A DNA stretch of 64,000 nucleotides from Nannocystis bainbridge (GTDB taxonomy: Bacteria > Myxococcota_A > Polyangia > Nannocystales > Nannocystaceae), in assembly GCF_028368995.1 (NCBI RefSeq), contig NZ_JAQNDL010000001.1:620001-684000 (forward strand), in the 5' to 3' direction. Positions within the stretch are counted from its first letter, which is position 1. Every line of letters begins with the position of its first letter. This document shows positions 50,065-60,815 of the stretch, piece by piece. Both the position numbers and the translations under genes were made by a program. The notes under the pieces were generated by a model. That model was given only the letters and a program-made list of their open reading frames with translations. It ran no database searches and was not told the DNA's origin.

Positions 50065-53000
50065 ATGGCCGTCCGTCGTGGGATCAGCATCCTCGATCTG
50101 TTGCCGCAAACCACCGGGGTCGCGTTGCAGATCCCCGATGGCATCGTCGAGCAGATCGGCATCCTCACGATCTTGGACCATCGGTCCACCACCAGCGACG
50201 ACTACTTCCTCCACGAGGGCACGCTGCAGTCGATCGCCGACGCGCTCGACCTCGACACCTCCGACTGGGCGCTGCGGATCCCCGGCCTGACGCACGGGCT
50301 CCCGTTCCGGCTGGCGATTCGCCGGCCTGGGGCCCCGCCGGCGGGCCAGCAGGAGGGCGAGCCGTCGCTGTGGACCATCGACATCCAGGTGTGGGACGTC
50401 GAGGTCTTGCTCCCGGGCGTACGGCCGGCGCGGCCGGTCGGTGGCACGGGCGTCACCCCGCTCACGCTCGAGCCGCTGGTCCGGCCCCCGCCGGCGGACC
50501 GCGTCTATTTGGTCGCGCGCGGCGTCGTACGGATCAGCGGCGGCGGGGCGGGCGGCACCCAGGTCCAGGTCGTCGATTCACCGGACCCGCTCGATCCGAC
50601 CGCCCCGACCGGCGCCGTCATTCGCCTCACCGCGCGGCCGCCGAGCTTCCTGTTCGGCAGCTCGCAATACGGCATGACGCTCGATCAATTCGTCATCGAT
50701 TTGAGCAGCACCTATACCCCCGCCGAGATCATGGCGCGCGGCCACGACGAGGCCTGGCAGGGCCTCGCCTTCAAAGAGACCACCTTTTACTTTCCGCCCG
50801 AGACCCCGCTCGTCCACAGCCTCTCGGTCAGCGCCCGCGACGTGATCCTCGGCGATCCGGGCGGCCTCCAGGGCGAGCTGCGGATCGAGTTCGGCCAGGA
50901 CTTCGCCGACGTTTACAACAGCCGGCTGGCGATCAAGCAGCAGCAGGGCACCGGCGAGGTCGAAGTCCCCGAGACCACGATCCCGCCGAAGGGCACCGCG
51001 CTCGAGTACGCGATCGCCGTCGGCCCCGGCGGCGAATCGCAGCGGCTGCGCGCCGTGTTCGAAGTCGGCGCCGGCGAGCTCATCCCCGGTCACACCGACC
51101 TCGCCGTCGTCGGCGTGTGGTGGAAGCTGCCGGACGACACCGAGGGCACCACCCCCACCACCCCATGGTTCGAGGGGCCCGCCTCCGGCCGCTTGCGCTA
51201 CCGCCTGCGGGTCGGCCATCCCAGCACCGCCGACAACACCGCGACCCCGCCGACCGCCATCCCGGCCGATCAGCGTGAGCTCGTCGAGGTGAGCGTCAGC
51301 TTCCCGCGCCAGGCCGGCGGGCCGACCGGCACCGGCCCGCTCGTCGACGCCACGATCGGCGCCGACACCCTCAACAACGTGCTGCACCTGCGCGGCCCGC
51401 GAGAGCTGCTGGCGACCGTCAACTTGCAGCTGCGCAGCGGCACCGGTGACTGGACCCTCGGCACCGGCGGCGCGCCGACCAGCCGCACCGGCGTCGCCTC
51501 GTTCGCCCTGCCGCTCTTGCCCGTCGGCACCACCACCGTCGACCTCGTCGTCAGCAACAGCGACGGCAGCCGGCGCGTGCGCATCGACGTCGTGCCGACC
51601 GGCCCGATCGCCGTCGGTCACCAGAGCACCGCCGTCAACGCCTCGCCGTCGCGGGTCACCGTGGTGGGCACCGGCCCCGCCACCCCGACCGCGGTCATCG
51701 ACACCTTCCTCGCCACCCCCTTCCACAAGCGCGCCGAGCGGCCCGCCGCGCCGAACTCGGCCACGATCGCCGCCGCCGACATCACAGTCCCGCAGGGCGC
51801 CGACGCCGAGGTCGAGGTCCCGGTCCCGACCGGCGCCACCGATCCGCCGCCGCAGCCGGTGCTGCCCAACGAGACCCCGCGGGTCGTGCAGGTCCAGTAC
51901 GCCTGGGATCAGAACACCCCGATCCGCGTGCTCTACCCCTACGCCGGCAGCTCGACCGCGGGCGCCGGACTGCACGAGCCCGACGCCCACCCGCTCGCGC
52001 TCGGCTTCACCGGCCGCCCGGGCCCCGGCGGCAACAACGTCCATCAGCAGCTCACCACCTGGATCGCCGCGCTCGGCACCGCGAACGGGCGCAAGTTCTA
52101 CGTCCTCGGCCGCACCGACGACCTCAAGCTCAACGGCAACAAGGCCGAGAACGACACCTACAACAACACCCTCGCCACCCGCCGCGCCGAGGCGGCCCGT
52201 GACGCGCTGATCGCCGCCGGCGTCGCGCTCACCGACATCACCATCGCCATCGAGTCGGCCGGCTTCGGCTCGCCGCCGGCCGGCAGCCCGCCCGCGCGGT
52301 TCTCCGGCGCCCGCCGCCTGGCCTTGCCGTGGCCGCAGTCGCCGACGTTCGCGGCCACCGCGTTCCCGGTGTGGAACCGCAAGTGGAACGCGGACAGCAC
52401 CACCGATCGCAGCGCCGCGATCAACGACTCCAACCGCCCGCCGTACCGCTGCGCCGAGATCTACGTGGTCGACACCACCGCCCCGCCGGCGCCGGGGCCC
52501 GTGATCCCGGGTCCGGGCGTGCCGACGCGGTTCCTCGTGCCCGGCCCCGACGGCGCCCCCGATCCGGGCGTCAGCTCGACCACCACCAAGCCGCCGCCGA
52601 CCGACTACCGCGTGCGCCTGCGCGTCAAGTGGGACAGCCCCACCGTCGTCAGCCCGGCCGACGCCATCCCGACCGAGGCCGAGGCGCTGGTCGCCTGGAA
52701 GGCCGCGCAGATCGAGCTGCCCGCGAGCACCAGCGGCAACCCGCCGCCGCTGCCGCCGCCGACCGGGCCCGATTACTGGGAGCTGCTGCTGCGCTGGGCC
52801 TACGACGCGCGCAGCGGCCAGACCGAGGCCAGCGGCGCCCTCAGCCTGCCTGACGGCGCGCTGACCTGGCAGAGCGACGCGCTCGCCGGGGCCCTCGCGT
52901 TCGGGCCGGTGATCACGGCCCTGGCCGACCCCGCCGACGTCGTCGACGGCGCCTTCGGTCAGTTCGTCGCGGCCGCGGCGATCCTCGCCGTCGGCGCCGC

Positions 53001-56000
53001 CATCGGCGAGCTGCTCAACACCGGCAGCGGCCCCGAGAGCAGCGTCGACATCGACAAGCTCGCCATCTCGTACAAGTGGAACGGCGCCGCCCAGGTCGCC
53101 GCCACCGTCGACTACACGATCGACCTGCGGATCAACGTCAGCGTCGCCGGCGCGGGCTCGCTGACCGGGCACCTGCGCATGCGCTACAAGGGCGTCGGCC
53201 TGCGCTTCGCCGGCAAGCCCGAGGGCGGGCTCGCCGGCGTCGCCCTGACCTACGACAGCATGAGCGTCGAGGTCGTCGACCCCGGCACGTGGAGCCTCGG
53301 CGGCCCGCTCGGCAACCTGATCCGGATCGCCGCCTCGCGCATGGGTCACGGCTCGCAGTGGATGGAGTTCGACCTCGAGTTCGCGCTCGACCTCGGCGTC
53401 GTCCGCCTCGAGGGCGCGACCATCCGCGTCAACCTGCCCGACGAGAGCGCCCCGTTCAAGGTCGAGTTCCGCGGCCTCACCGCTTCGATCGACATCCCCG
53501 GCGCGCTCAAGGGCAAGGGCTCGGTCACTCTCGGCGACGGCGGCTCGTTCCGCGCCCTGCTGTCGCTCGAGGTCATCCCGGCCAAGCTCAGCGCCTACGG
53601 GGCGCTCGCCGTCGACCAGGACTTCGTCTCGGTCGAGGTCGGCGTGCAGCTCCCGGTCGGCATCCCGCTCGGCGCCACCGGCTTCGGCATCTTCGGCTTC
53701 ATCGGCCGGTTCGTCGCCAACGGCACCCGCAACCTCGAAGGCCTCACCAACCCCGAGCCGGTGCAGCGCCAGCTCGACTGGTACACCCGCGCGCCCCAGC
53801 TCAAGTACAAGCGCAAGTCGGGCCAGTACGCCTTCGGCGTCGGCGCCGTGGTCGGCACCCTGCCCGACAGCGGCTTCACCTTCAACGCCGAGGGCTCGCT
53901 GACGATCGGCTTCCCCGACGTCTCGGTGATCTTCGGCATCGACGCCAAGCTCGTCACCCAGCGCAAGAGCGCCGCCACCGAGTCGGGCACGGCTGCCCCT
54001 CCCGGCGGCCTGCGGATCCTCGGCATGGTCCTGATCGAGCCCGACTCGATCATGATCGGCGTGCGCGGCTCGTACGACATCCCCAAGGTCCTCAAGCTCG
54101 AGATCCCGATCTCCGCCTACTTCCCGCTCGCCGGCGGCGACGCCTGGTACATCCGGATCGGCTCCGACAACCACGCGACCCGCCCGGGCAACCCGGTCTC
54201 CATCATCCTGCTGCCGACGATCCTCGACGTGCGCGCCTGGGCGTTCGTCATGATCGAGGAGCGCCAGCTCCACGGCCTCGGCGGCACGCTGGTCCCGCTC
54301 GACCTGGCCCAGCCGCTCGACTTCGACGGCTTCTCGATCGGCATGGGCGCGGGCTTCGACCTCAAGTGGTCGGCCGGCCCGTTCAAGCTCGAGATCAGCG
54401 CCTTCTTGCTGGTCGGCCTCGGCACCAAGCCGCTGCTGTTCGCCGGCGCCGCCGGCATCAAGGGCGAGCTCGACCTCGTGCTGATCTCGGTCGGCGTCGA
54501 CGGCCTCGTGCATTTCCACGTGTCGCCCGGCTACAGCTACTTCGAGGGCCACTTCTGCGGCCACGTCGACCTGTTCTTCTTCGAGATCTCCGGCTGCGTC
54601 GACATCCGGATCGGCGACGACCCGCCGTCGAACATCCCGGTGCCCGAGTCGCCGATCGCCGGCATGGACCTGTGCGACCACCTCGCGGTCGTCAAGGGCG
54701 CCGCGGCGCGCAACGGCGTCGGCGCGGCGCCGACGGTGTGGCCCGACACCATCGCCGTGCTGCGCTTCGCCCACTACGCCCAGGACGGCCTCGGCGGCAC
54801 CGCCGACTTCGAGCGCCGGCTGGCCGCTCCGGCCGCGCTGTCGCCGTGGAGCGGCTCGACCGAGCTGAAGTACGCCTTCCGGCTCAAGCAGGTCACGCTG
54901 TGGAGGCTGACCGGCGCCGACCCGAACAACGCGGCGCACTACACCCACGTGCCCGGGCCGTTCGACGCCGCCTGGTGGATGCCGTCGTGGCGCAAGTCGA
55001 TCATCGAGGGCGGCGACAACACCGGCCCCAGCACCGAGGAGGGCCGCGAGCTCGGGCTGTTCAGCTGGGACCCGCGCGCCTGGTCGCGCTGGCTCGGCGA
55101 GGGCTCGCAGGAGGTCCCCGGCAACCCCGGCAACACCGTCGAGCACCTTTGCGACGAGGTCGCCGCGGCGGGGCCCTCGTGCGCCTACGGCCGCGCCCGC
55201 GTCTACGCGTACGGGGTGCTCGGCGCCTTCACGGCCGAGCCGCCGGCCGGCGCGGTGTTCCCGAGCCGCTTCAAGCTGTTCGCCAGGTTCGCCGACGGCC
55301 TCGACGCCGGCATGCTGGCCGGCCTCGGCGCCGACGCCGGCTGGACCTGGATCCCCGGCGCCGTCGCCCCGCTGCACGGCGCCATCGACCTCCACGGCAC
55401 CGTACTCGAAGAAGGCTGGCGGTTCCCGTCGTGGCGCGCCGTCGGCAAGATCGTCGGCACCGCGCCGATCGTGCTGCCGCTGTCGAAGCCGCTGCTGGAG
55501 GGCGAGCTGGTGCTCGAGGTCTGCAGCGACAAGGAGACCGCGGTCATCACAAGCGGCGTGTGCGACCCGATGCCGAGCGGCGACGGCCTGATCGAGGGCT
55601 TCGTCGGCGCCTCGAAGACCAAATATTCCGGCAGCTCGCTGCAGCCGGTCCTCATCGGCCAGGTGTGGGCGCTGCGCCTGCTGAAGAACGTGCTCGAGGG
55701 CCAGTACCCGGGCACGATCGACGCGGTCGCGGTCGACGTCGACCCCAACGGCAGCACCGCGACCCTGACCGCCTACGGCCCCAACAACGTGGTGCTCGGC
55801 ACGGCCCAGACTGTCGGCGCCGGCCGCCAGTGGCTGCGGATCGAGGCCCCGGGGATCGTCAAGATGCGCCTGACCGGCGAGAAGCAGCCGGTTCTTTACG
55901 AGGTCTGCTGGGGCCGCAAGCGGCCGATCCTCGACCTCGTCCCGTTCAAGCCCAGCGAGTGGCCGCGGGTGATCGCCATCGACATCCACGACAAGCAGAC

Positions 56001-57585
56001 CGCGCTCGAGCCCGAGGTCCTCAAGGGCGACGGCGAGTGCCCCAAGGTCCGCTACAAGCTGCCGCAGAGCGACGGCTGGACCCGCCTCGAGGTCGCGCCG
56101 TGGAACCGCGGCGACGTCGCCCTGGTCGCCCTGTGCGGCGTGACCATGGAGGCGCGCGCCGCCCAGCAGGCCGAGGTCGACTACCGCGCCTCGCTCGTGA
56201 ACCTGCTGCAGCTCTGGGTCGCCGCGGCGCTCGACAACAAGCCGACGCACAAGACCTACCTCGAAGACGCCGCGACCTACGAGATCCGGGTCGAATGGCA
56301 GTACCAGGGCTTCCGCCCCGCGAGCCCCGGCCAGGACCCGCCGCCGCCGAGCGCCGGCGGCTGGCTCGACCCACCCGGTTTGCCCGAGCGCTACCGCTTC
56401 AAGACCGCGGCCTTCGGCCTGGCCGCCGCGCCGCCCGCGGTCCAGAGCTCGAGCCTCGAGAACCCGGCCCAGGGCGGCCCGGGCTTCGACGAGCGGACCT
56501 TCGATCCTCGCGGCGTCGCTCGCTACCTCACCCGCGCCGCGCCCTCGCACGAGGATCCGCCGCATTTCCTCGACGACCACGCCGGCTTCTGGTTCATGGT
56601 CGATCACCTCGAGTCGCTGGTCGACAAGTACGACCGCACCTTGCAGGTCAAGGTGCTTCACACGCGGCCGCCGGCCGGCTCGATCGACCCGGCCGCCTCA
56701 CATCCCTCGGGCGGCCTGCACGTGCTCGACGTGACCGTCGCCGTCGAATGGAAGGTCGACACCAGCACCTGGTTCCTCGCCGATCAGCAGCTCGTCGAGG
56801 CCGTCGTCGCCGCCCCGTGCGTCGGCGGCACCCCGGCCGTCGGCTCGTCCTCGGTGTCCGTCACCGCCGACCTCGAGCCGCGCACCGAGTACGACCTGCT
56901 GCTCAACGCCGCGCCGAAGATCGTCGACGCGTTCCCCGAGGTCCCGATCGCCCGCAGCCACTTCCGGACCTCGCGCTACCGCAACCCGACCGAGATGTTG
57001 CGCGCCCTCGGGTTCGCCACCCCGGTCGGCCTGTCCCCGCCGAACGACGCCCTGATCGTCGCCCCGCTGCCCGCTGGATCGCTGGCGATCGGCGACACCG
57101 AGCTCGACGCCGCCCTGACGGCGCTCGGCCTCGACCCGTGGCCGCTGCCGCCCGCCCCGCGCACCACCCTGCTGTGGCAGCAACCGGCCGCGCCGAACCA
57201 GCCCTGGCGCATCGCCGGTGTCTTGATCGAGGCCGACGAGCCGGTGTGGCGCGCCGGGCTGCGCACCGGCGCCCTCAATCAGCCGACCCCGCCGCCGCGG
57301 CTCGAGGTGATGAGCCTCCAGCTCCACCGCACCTTCGAGCAGCTGGTGCCCTTGCCAGCGCCGCCGCACCTCGTCACCGCGCGGGCCCTGCTGGCCTCGC
57401 TCACCGAGCGCGTCCGCAACGCCGCGGGCACCCGCTGCATCTTCACCGCCAACGCCCCGATCGCCATGACCGGCGGCCGCATCTACGACCTCGAGCTCAG
57501 GTTCCGCGAGAACGGCAGCCCGGGCGCCATCGGGGCCGCGCCGCTCGTCGACCGCCCGCTGTTCGTGCTGGAGGAGGGCGACTGA
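50065..57585 (+). CDS. Giant multidomain protein with internal OmpA-like domain (DUF6603-like)
   Basis: 2506 aa, ATG start, no signal peptide or lipobox. Residues 1-650 are beta-rich with Pro/Gly linkers. Residues about 672-735 resemble an OmpA/MotB peptidoglycan-binding domain: LGRTDDLKLNGNKAEND, NNTLATRRAEAARDAL, then IAIESAGFG. A hydrophobic stretch at about 970-990 (AAAAILAVGAAIGELL) follows. Residues about 990-1530 are a repetitive beta-rich domain with strands such as GVGLRFAGKPEGGLAGVALT and YFPLAGGDAWYIRIGSDN, which I tentatively assign to DUF6603. The C-terminal third is beta-rich with paired cysteines. First gene of an operon with two other large proteins. Role unknown; part of a large extracytoplasmic or phage-tail-like assembly is speculation. 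Confidence 0.7.
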   Translation: MAVRRGISILDLLPQTTGVALQIPDGIVEQIGILTILDHRSTTSDDYFLHEGTLQSIADALDLDTSDWALRIPGLTHGLPFRLAIRRPGAPPAGQQEGEPSLWTIDIQVWDVEVLLPGVRPARPVGGTGVTPLTLEPLVRPPPADRVYLVARGVVRISGGGAGGTQVQVVDSPDPLDPTAPTGAVIRLTARPPSFLFGSSQYGMTLDQFVIDLSSTYTPAEIMARGHDEAWQGLAFKETTFYFPPETPLVHSLSVSARDVILGDPGGLQGELRIEFGQDFADVYNSRLAIKQQQGTGEVEVPETTIPPKGTALEYAIAVGPGGESQRLRAVFEVGAGELIPGHTDLAVVGVWWKLPDDTEGTTPTTPWFEGPASGRLRYRLRVGHPSTADNTATPPTAIPADQRELVEVSVSFPRQAGGPTGTGPLVDATIGADTLNNVLHLRGPRELLATVNLQLRSGTGDWTLGTGGAPTSRTGVASFALPLLPVGTTTVDLVVSNSDGSRRVRIDVVPTGPIAVGHQSTAVNASPSRVTVVGTGPATPTAVIDTFLATPFHKRAERPAAPNSATIAAADITVPQGADAEVEVPVPTGATDPPPQPVLPNETPRVVQVQYAWDQNTPIRVLYPYAGSSTAGAGLHEPDAHPLALGFTGRPGPGGNNVHQQLTTWIAALGTANGRKFYVLGRTDDLKLNGNKAENDTYNNTLATRRAEAARDALIAAGVALTDITIAIESAGFGSPPAGSPPARFSGARRLALPWPQSPTFAATAFPVWNRKWNADSTTDRSAAINDSNRPPYRCAEIYVVDTTAPPAPGPVIPGPGVPTRFLVPGPDGAPDPGVSSTTTKPPPTDYRVRLRVKWDSPTVVSPADAIPTEAEALVAWKAAQIELPASTSGNPPPLPPPTGPDYWELLLRWAYDARSGQTEASGALSLPDGALTWQSDALAGALAFGPVITALADPADVVDGAFGQFVAAAAILAVGAAIGELLNTGSGPESSVDIDKLAISYKWNGAAQVAATVDYTIDLRINVSVAGAGSLTGHLRMRYKGVGLRFAGKPEGGLAGVALTYDSMSVEVVDPGTWSLGGPLGNLIRIAASRMGHGSQWMEFDLEFALDLGVVRLEGATIRVNLPDESAPFKVEFRGLTASIDIPGALKGKGSVTLGDGGSFRALLSLEVIPAKLSAYGALAVDQDFVSVEVGVQLPVGIPLGATGFGIFGFIGRFVANGTRNLEGLTNPEPVQRQLDWYTRAPQLKYKRKSGQYAFGVGAVVGTLPDSGFTFNAEGSLTIGFPDVSVIFGIDAKLVTQRKSAATESGTAAPPGGLRILGMVLIEPDSIMIGVRGSYDIPKVLKLEIPISAYFPLAGGDAWYIRIGSDNHATRPGNPVSIILLPTILDVRAWAFVMIEERQLHGLGGTLVPLDLAQPLDFDGFSIGMGAGFDLKWSAGPFKLEISAFLLVGLGTKPLLFAGAAGIKGELDLVLISVGVDGLVHFHVSPGYSYFEGHFCGHVDLFFFEISGCVDIRIGDDPPSNIPVPESPIAGMDLCDHLAVVKGAAARNGVGAAPTVWPDTIAVLRFAHYAQDGLGGTADFERRLAAPAALSPWSGSTELKYAFRLKQVTLWRLTGADPNNAAHYTHVPGPFDAAWWMPSWRKSIIEGGDNTGPSTEEGRELGLFSWDPRAWSRWLGEGSQEVPGNPGNTVEHLCDEVAAAGPSCAYGRARVYAYGVLGAFTAEPPAGAVFPSRFKLFARFADGLDAGMLAGLGADAGWTWIPGAVAPLHGAIDLHGTVLEEGWRFPSWRAVGKIVGTAPIVLPLSKPLLEGELVLEVCSDKETAVITSGVCDPMPSGDGLIEGFVGASKTKYSGSSLQPVLIGQVWALRLLKNVLEGQYPGTIDAVAVDVDPNGSTATLTAYGPNNVVLGTAQTVGAGRQWLRIEAPGIVKMRLTGEKQPVLYEVCWGRKRPILDLVPFKPSEWPRVIAIDIHDKQTALEPEVLKGDGECPKVRYKLPQSDGWTRLEVAPWNRGDVALVALCGVTMEARAAQQAEVDYRASLVNLLQLWVAAALDNKPTHKTYLEDAATYEIRVEWQYQGFRPASPGQDPPPPSAGGWLDPPGLPERYRFKTAAFGLAAAPPAVQSSSLENPAQGGPGFDERTFDPRGVARYLTRAAPSHEDPPHFLDDHAGFWFMVDHLESLVDKYDRTLQVKVLHTRPPAGSIDPAASHPSGGLHVLDVTVAVEWKVDTSTWFLADQQLVEAVVAAPCVGGTPAVGSSSVSVTADLEPRTEYDLLLNAAPKIVDAFPEVPIARSHFRTSRYRNPTEMLRALGFATPVGLSPPNDALIVAPLPAGSLAIGDTELDAALTALGLDPWPLPPAPRTTLLWQQPAAPNQPWRIAGVLIEADEPVWRAGLRTGALNQPTPPPRLEVMSLQLHRTFEQLVPLPAPPHLVTARALLASLTERVRNAAGTRCIFTANAPIAMTGGRIYDLELRFRENGSPGAIGAAPLVDRPLFVLEEGD

Positions 57586-57632
57586 TGCCGACGACCACGC
57601 TTCCCACCCCCACCGCGCAGGAGTCACGATGA
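57585..57632 (+). CDS. 15-codon coupling mini-ORF
   Basis: ATG at 57585 overlaps the last base of the upstream TGA (TGATG). The ORF reads MPTTTLPTPTAQESR, and its TGA (57630-57632) overlaps the next start (ATGA at 57629). It contains the CAGGAG ribosome site of the next gene. It may serve translational coupling, or be chance. Confidence 0.35.
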   Translation: MPTTTLPTPTAQESR

Positions 57633-60600
57633 GCAGCATTCAGGCCCCCGTGTGGGCGTTCCATGCCGAGGCGATCGACGGCGTCGGCGACACGCACCTC
57701 CCGATCGGGATCCACGTCCGTGCCCTGCCGTCGGCGCGCCTCGGCCTGCCTGCCGCGCCGCTGGTCGTGTACCGCGCGGTCCTCGACCTCGACAAGTTCA
57801 AGCACCTCGTGCACGACGGCGGGGTCACCTGGATCGACAGCCACGGCGAGCCGCGCACGATCCCGTTCGAGGTCACCCCGGACAACCCGGTGTACGGCTA
57901 CTTCCCGGCGCCCGACGTGTTCTGGGCCGAGCTGCAGGCCGAGCCGGGTGACAAGCTCGACCCGCCCAAGCCGCCGCCGTTCAAGGACATCGGCGAGCTG
58001 ATCAAGGGCGAGTTCAAGGACGAGAAGGAACTCGAACATTTCGTCGCCACGATCGACCCGATCCTCGGCGACCAGCAGCAGCCCGCGGGCGTGCTGCGCT
58101 TCGAGGCGCTGACCAGCACCGGCGTCGGCTCGGCGCCGATCCTCTCGCGCTCGAGCGAGCGCTACGCCCTCGCCGCGTGGACGATCCAGCGCGTGCGCGT
58201 GGTCGGCAAGGGCAGCGTCAAGGGCATCCGCTGGCTCGACGACGCCGCGCTCAAGAAGGCCCAGATGGGCGATCAGCTGTGGCAGGTGTGGAGCCTGCCG
58301 GTCAAGCAGAAGGCCCGCTACATCCCGACCGCCAACGCCGAGTCGGAGGCCAAGGATCGGGTTCATCGCGCCGGCGCGACCCGCCTGCCCATGTACGTCG
58401 CCCACACCGCGACCGCCCCGGTGACCGCCCCGTCGGCGATCCCCGACGACGCCATGGTGCGCGTCGATCAGGTCCGCAGCGAGATCGATCGCTGGCTCGA
58501 CCTCGTGCTCGACGACACCAGCGTCGAGACCTGGCAGGTCACCGACAAGCAGGACGTCGACGGCAAGGACGGCGACATCCGCGTGCCCGTCGAACCATTC
58601 ATCCTCGCCGGCGCCGTCGACCCCGACGTCGGCCATTTCCTCGGCTTCGGCGACGTCGACACCAAGCCCCCGGCCGGCGCCGGCTCGCTGGTGTTCTACC
58701 GCGTGCGCGGGCTGTGGCGCTGGCGCGCCAAGCAGTGGAACTCGGCCCAGCAGCAGTCGTTCGCCGCGGCCGTGCGCGCCGACAGCAAGGCCGTCCAGGC
58801 CAGCTTCCCCGAGCTCACGGAGTGGGGCATCGGGCCCAAGGAGAAGGGGCCGTTCGTCGACCTCCACGCCACCGCGGTCGCGTTCGTCGGCACCCCGCCC
58901 GAGCTGCCGCCGGCGATGACCTTCGACAGCGCCGAGGACCGCGGCTGGCTCGCCGAGCCGCCGCCGCCCCACGTGCGCCGGGCCCTGCGCCTGCTCGCCA
59001 GCAAATTCCGCCCGCACGCCGTCGCTGCGCTCGCGGCCACCGACGTCCGCGGCGACCGCACCCTGCACGCGTTCCCCAAGTACGGGCGGCTCATCGTCGG
59101 CGAGCCGCTGCCGCCGGGCCTGCCGCTACCGCTGGTGGTGTCGCGCCCGATCGATCAAGGCGGCCCCGGCGAGGGCCGCTTCGAGGAGCGCGACGCCCCC
59201 GCGGGCGCCGTGTTCTACCGCCTCGCCGAGGGCGACTGGTTCGGCCGGTGGTCGCCGTGGCGCACGCTGCTGGCCCCGGCGAAGGCCCGCACGCCGCCGA
59301 TGCGCCCGGTCATCGAGATCTACCCTGAGCCGCCGACCGTCGCCGAGCCGGTGCAGACCGGCCCGCTGCACGGCACCATCACCCTGCGCATCCCGATCCC
59401 CCGCGTCTCCGAGCTGCCGCCCGGCGGCGCCCACCTGGCCAGCCTCGAGCTCGACGAGACCTTCGAGGGCAGCCCCACCACCACCGTCAGCTACATCCTC
59501 GCCAGCCCCGCGCCGGCCGTGATCGACACGGATCCGCCCACGCCTGACATGCTGCGCATCGTCCGTGACGGCCCCGACCTGCCGCGCTGCGGCTCGCGCA
59601 AGGTCACCTACACCGCCCGCTGGTTCGACGTGCTCGGCCTCGTCTCGCCCGACGCCCTGCCGGCCCAGCGCACGATCACCGACCCGCGCCCGCCGCCCCC
59701 GCCGCCCGTGATCACCGAGCTGCGCTGGACCGCCCGGCCCGACGCCGAGGGCCACGCGCGCGTCGACCTCGACTTCACCACCACCGTCGGCACCCGCTAC
59801 CGCGTGTTCGCCAGCAACGAGACCCTGCTGCTCAAGGCGCTGCAGCAGGGCGGCCACGTCACCGCCCGCAACGAGATCCTCGCCGCCGAGCCCGGCGCCC
59901 CGCGGGCCGAGAAGTTCAAGCAGTACAAGGCGCTGTTCGGCTGGGACCACTTCGAGGGCCTGACCAAGCAGCCGATCGTCGCCACCGGCACCACCACCCG
60001 CTTCGTCCACCGCGTGTCGGGCTCGCTCGAGGTGCTGGTGATCTACCGCGTGCTCGGCGAGGGCCCCTCGGGCGCGCTGTCCGAGATGTCGCAGGCCGAC
60101 CTGGTCCCGTTCGCGGTGCCGAACCTCGGCCCGCCGACGCGGCCGCAGGTCGCCGTCCTCAACGCCGGCCTCGATCCGACCACCGACGGCGTCAAGCTGC
60201 GCGTCAAGGTCCCGCGCAGCAAGGCCGCGCCGAAGGCCTGGCGCCTGCGGCGGACCAGCACGCCGACCCGCGAGTCACTCGCCATGCGGATCGTCGACAC
60301 CGGCCCGGTGAGCGGCGCCGAGGTCGACGGCGAGGGCACGAGCTTCGACATCCTCGCCGCCGCCCCGCTGAAGCCGTGGCGCATCTACAAGTTCGCGGTC
60401 GAGGTCCAGGCCGACGACCCACCCGGCGCGCCGACCGTCGGCGTGATCCTGCCCGGCGAGTGGAGCGAGGCCAGCGCCGCGGCCACGGTCTCGGCGATCC
60501 CGCCGGACCCACCCGCGGCCGCGTCCGGCATCGTGGTTCAGAACATCCCCGGCGCGCTGCAGATCACCCTCACCCACCCGCACGCCGACGCGCTGGGCGG

Positions 60601-60808
60601 CACCCCGCTCGGGCCGCACCGCTTCGAGCTGTGGCGGGTCCAGCCCGACGCGCGCCCCGAGCGACGCGAGGTCGCGTTCATCCGCGGCGCCGGCGACACG
60701 TGGATCGGCACCGACCCCGGCGAAGCGCCCGCCGGCACCTACGTCACCGTCTCCATCCTCGACCCCGTCGGCCGCCGCAGCGACGCCGCGCTCTCCAACC
60801 AGATCTGA
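57629..60808 (+). CDS. Large hypothetical protein with C-terminal beta-sandwich (FN3-like) modules
   Basis: 1059 aa, ATG with CAGGAG 7 bases upstream. N-terminal 500 aa are unclassified, mixed, with a lysine-rich helical segment (FKDIGELIKGEFKDEKELEH). From about residue 560 there are three to four beta-sandwich modules of fibronectin type III appearance, joined by Pro-rich hinges (DPRPPPPPPVITELRW, AIPPDPPAAASGIVV). Typical FN3 ends are seen in GPHRFELWRVQPDARP and TYVTVSILDPVGRRSD. No leader peptide. Co-transcribed with the 2506-aa gene and the next one. Function unknown. Confidence 0.65.
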   Translation: MSSIQAPVWAFHAEAIDGVGDTHLPIGIHVRALPSARLGLPAAPLVVYRAVLDLDKFKHLVHDGGVTWIDSHGEPRTIPFEVTPDNPVYGYFPAPDVFWAELQAEPGDKLDPPKPPPFKDIGELIKGEFKDEKELEHFVATIDPILGDQQQPAGVLRFEALTSTGVGSAPILSRSSERYALAAWTIQRVRVVGKGSVKGIRWLDDAALKKAQMGDQLWQVWSLPVKQKARYIPTANAESEAKDRVHRAGATRLPMYVAHTATAPVTAPSAIPDDAMVRVDQVRSEIDRWLDLVLDDTSVETWQVTDKQDVDGKDGDIRVPVEPFILAGAVDPDVGHFLGFGDVDTKPPAGAGSLVFYRVRGLWRWRAKQWNSAQQQSFAAAVRADSKAVQASFPELTEWGIGPKEKGPFVDLHATAVAFVGTPPELPPAMTFDSAEDRGWLAEPPPPHVRRALRLLASKFRPHAVAALAATDVRGDRTLHAFPKYGRLIVGEPLPPGLPLPLVVSRPIDQGGPGEGRFEERDAPAGAVFYRLAEGDWFGRWSPWRTLLAPAKARTPPMRPVIEIYPEPPTVAEPVQTGPLHGTITLRIPIPRVSELPPGGAHLASLELDETFEGSPTTTVSYILASPAPAVIDTDPPTPDMLRIVRDGPDLPRCGSRKVTYTARWFDVLGLVSPDALPAQRTITDPRPPPPPPVITELRWTARPDAEGHARVDLDFTTTVGTRYRVFASNETLLLKALQQGGHVTARNEILAAEPGAPRAEKFKQYKALFGWDHFEGLTKQPIVATGTTTRFVHRVSGSLEVLVIYRVLGEGPSGALSEMSQADLVPFAVPNLGPPTRPQVAVLNAGLDPTTDGVKLRVKVPRSKAAPKAWRLRRTSTPTRESLAMRIVDTGPVSGAEVDGEGTSFDILAAAPLKPWRIYKFAVEVQADDPPGAPTVGVILPGEWSEASAAATVSAIPPDPPAAASGIVVQNIPGALQITLTHPHADALGGTPLGPHRFELWRVQPDARPERREVAFIRGAGDTWIGTDPGEAPAGTYVTVSILDPVGRRSDAALSNQI

Positions 60809-60815
60809 GGTCCCG

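Noticed and set aside
50578..56661. Open frame of 2027 codons on the minus strand opposite the giant gene
   Set aside because: It is Arg/Gly/Ala/Val/Asp-rich with no domain signal, the usual antisense shadow of a GC-rich gene; the plus strand shows clear domains.
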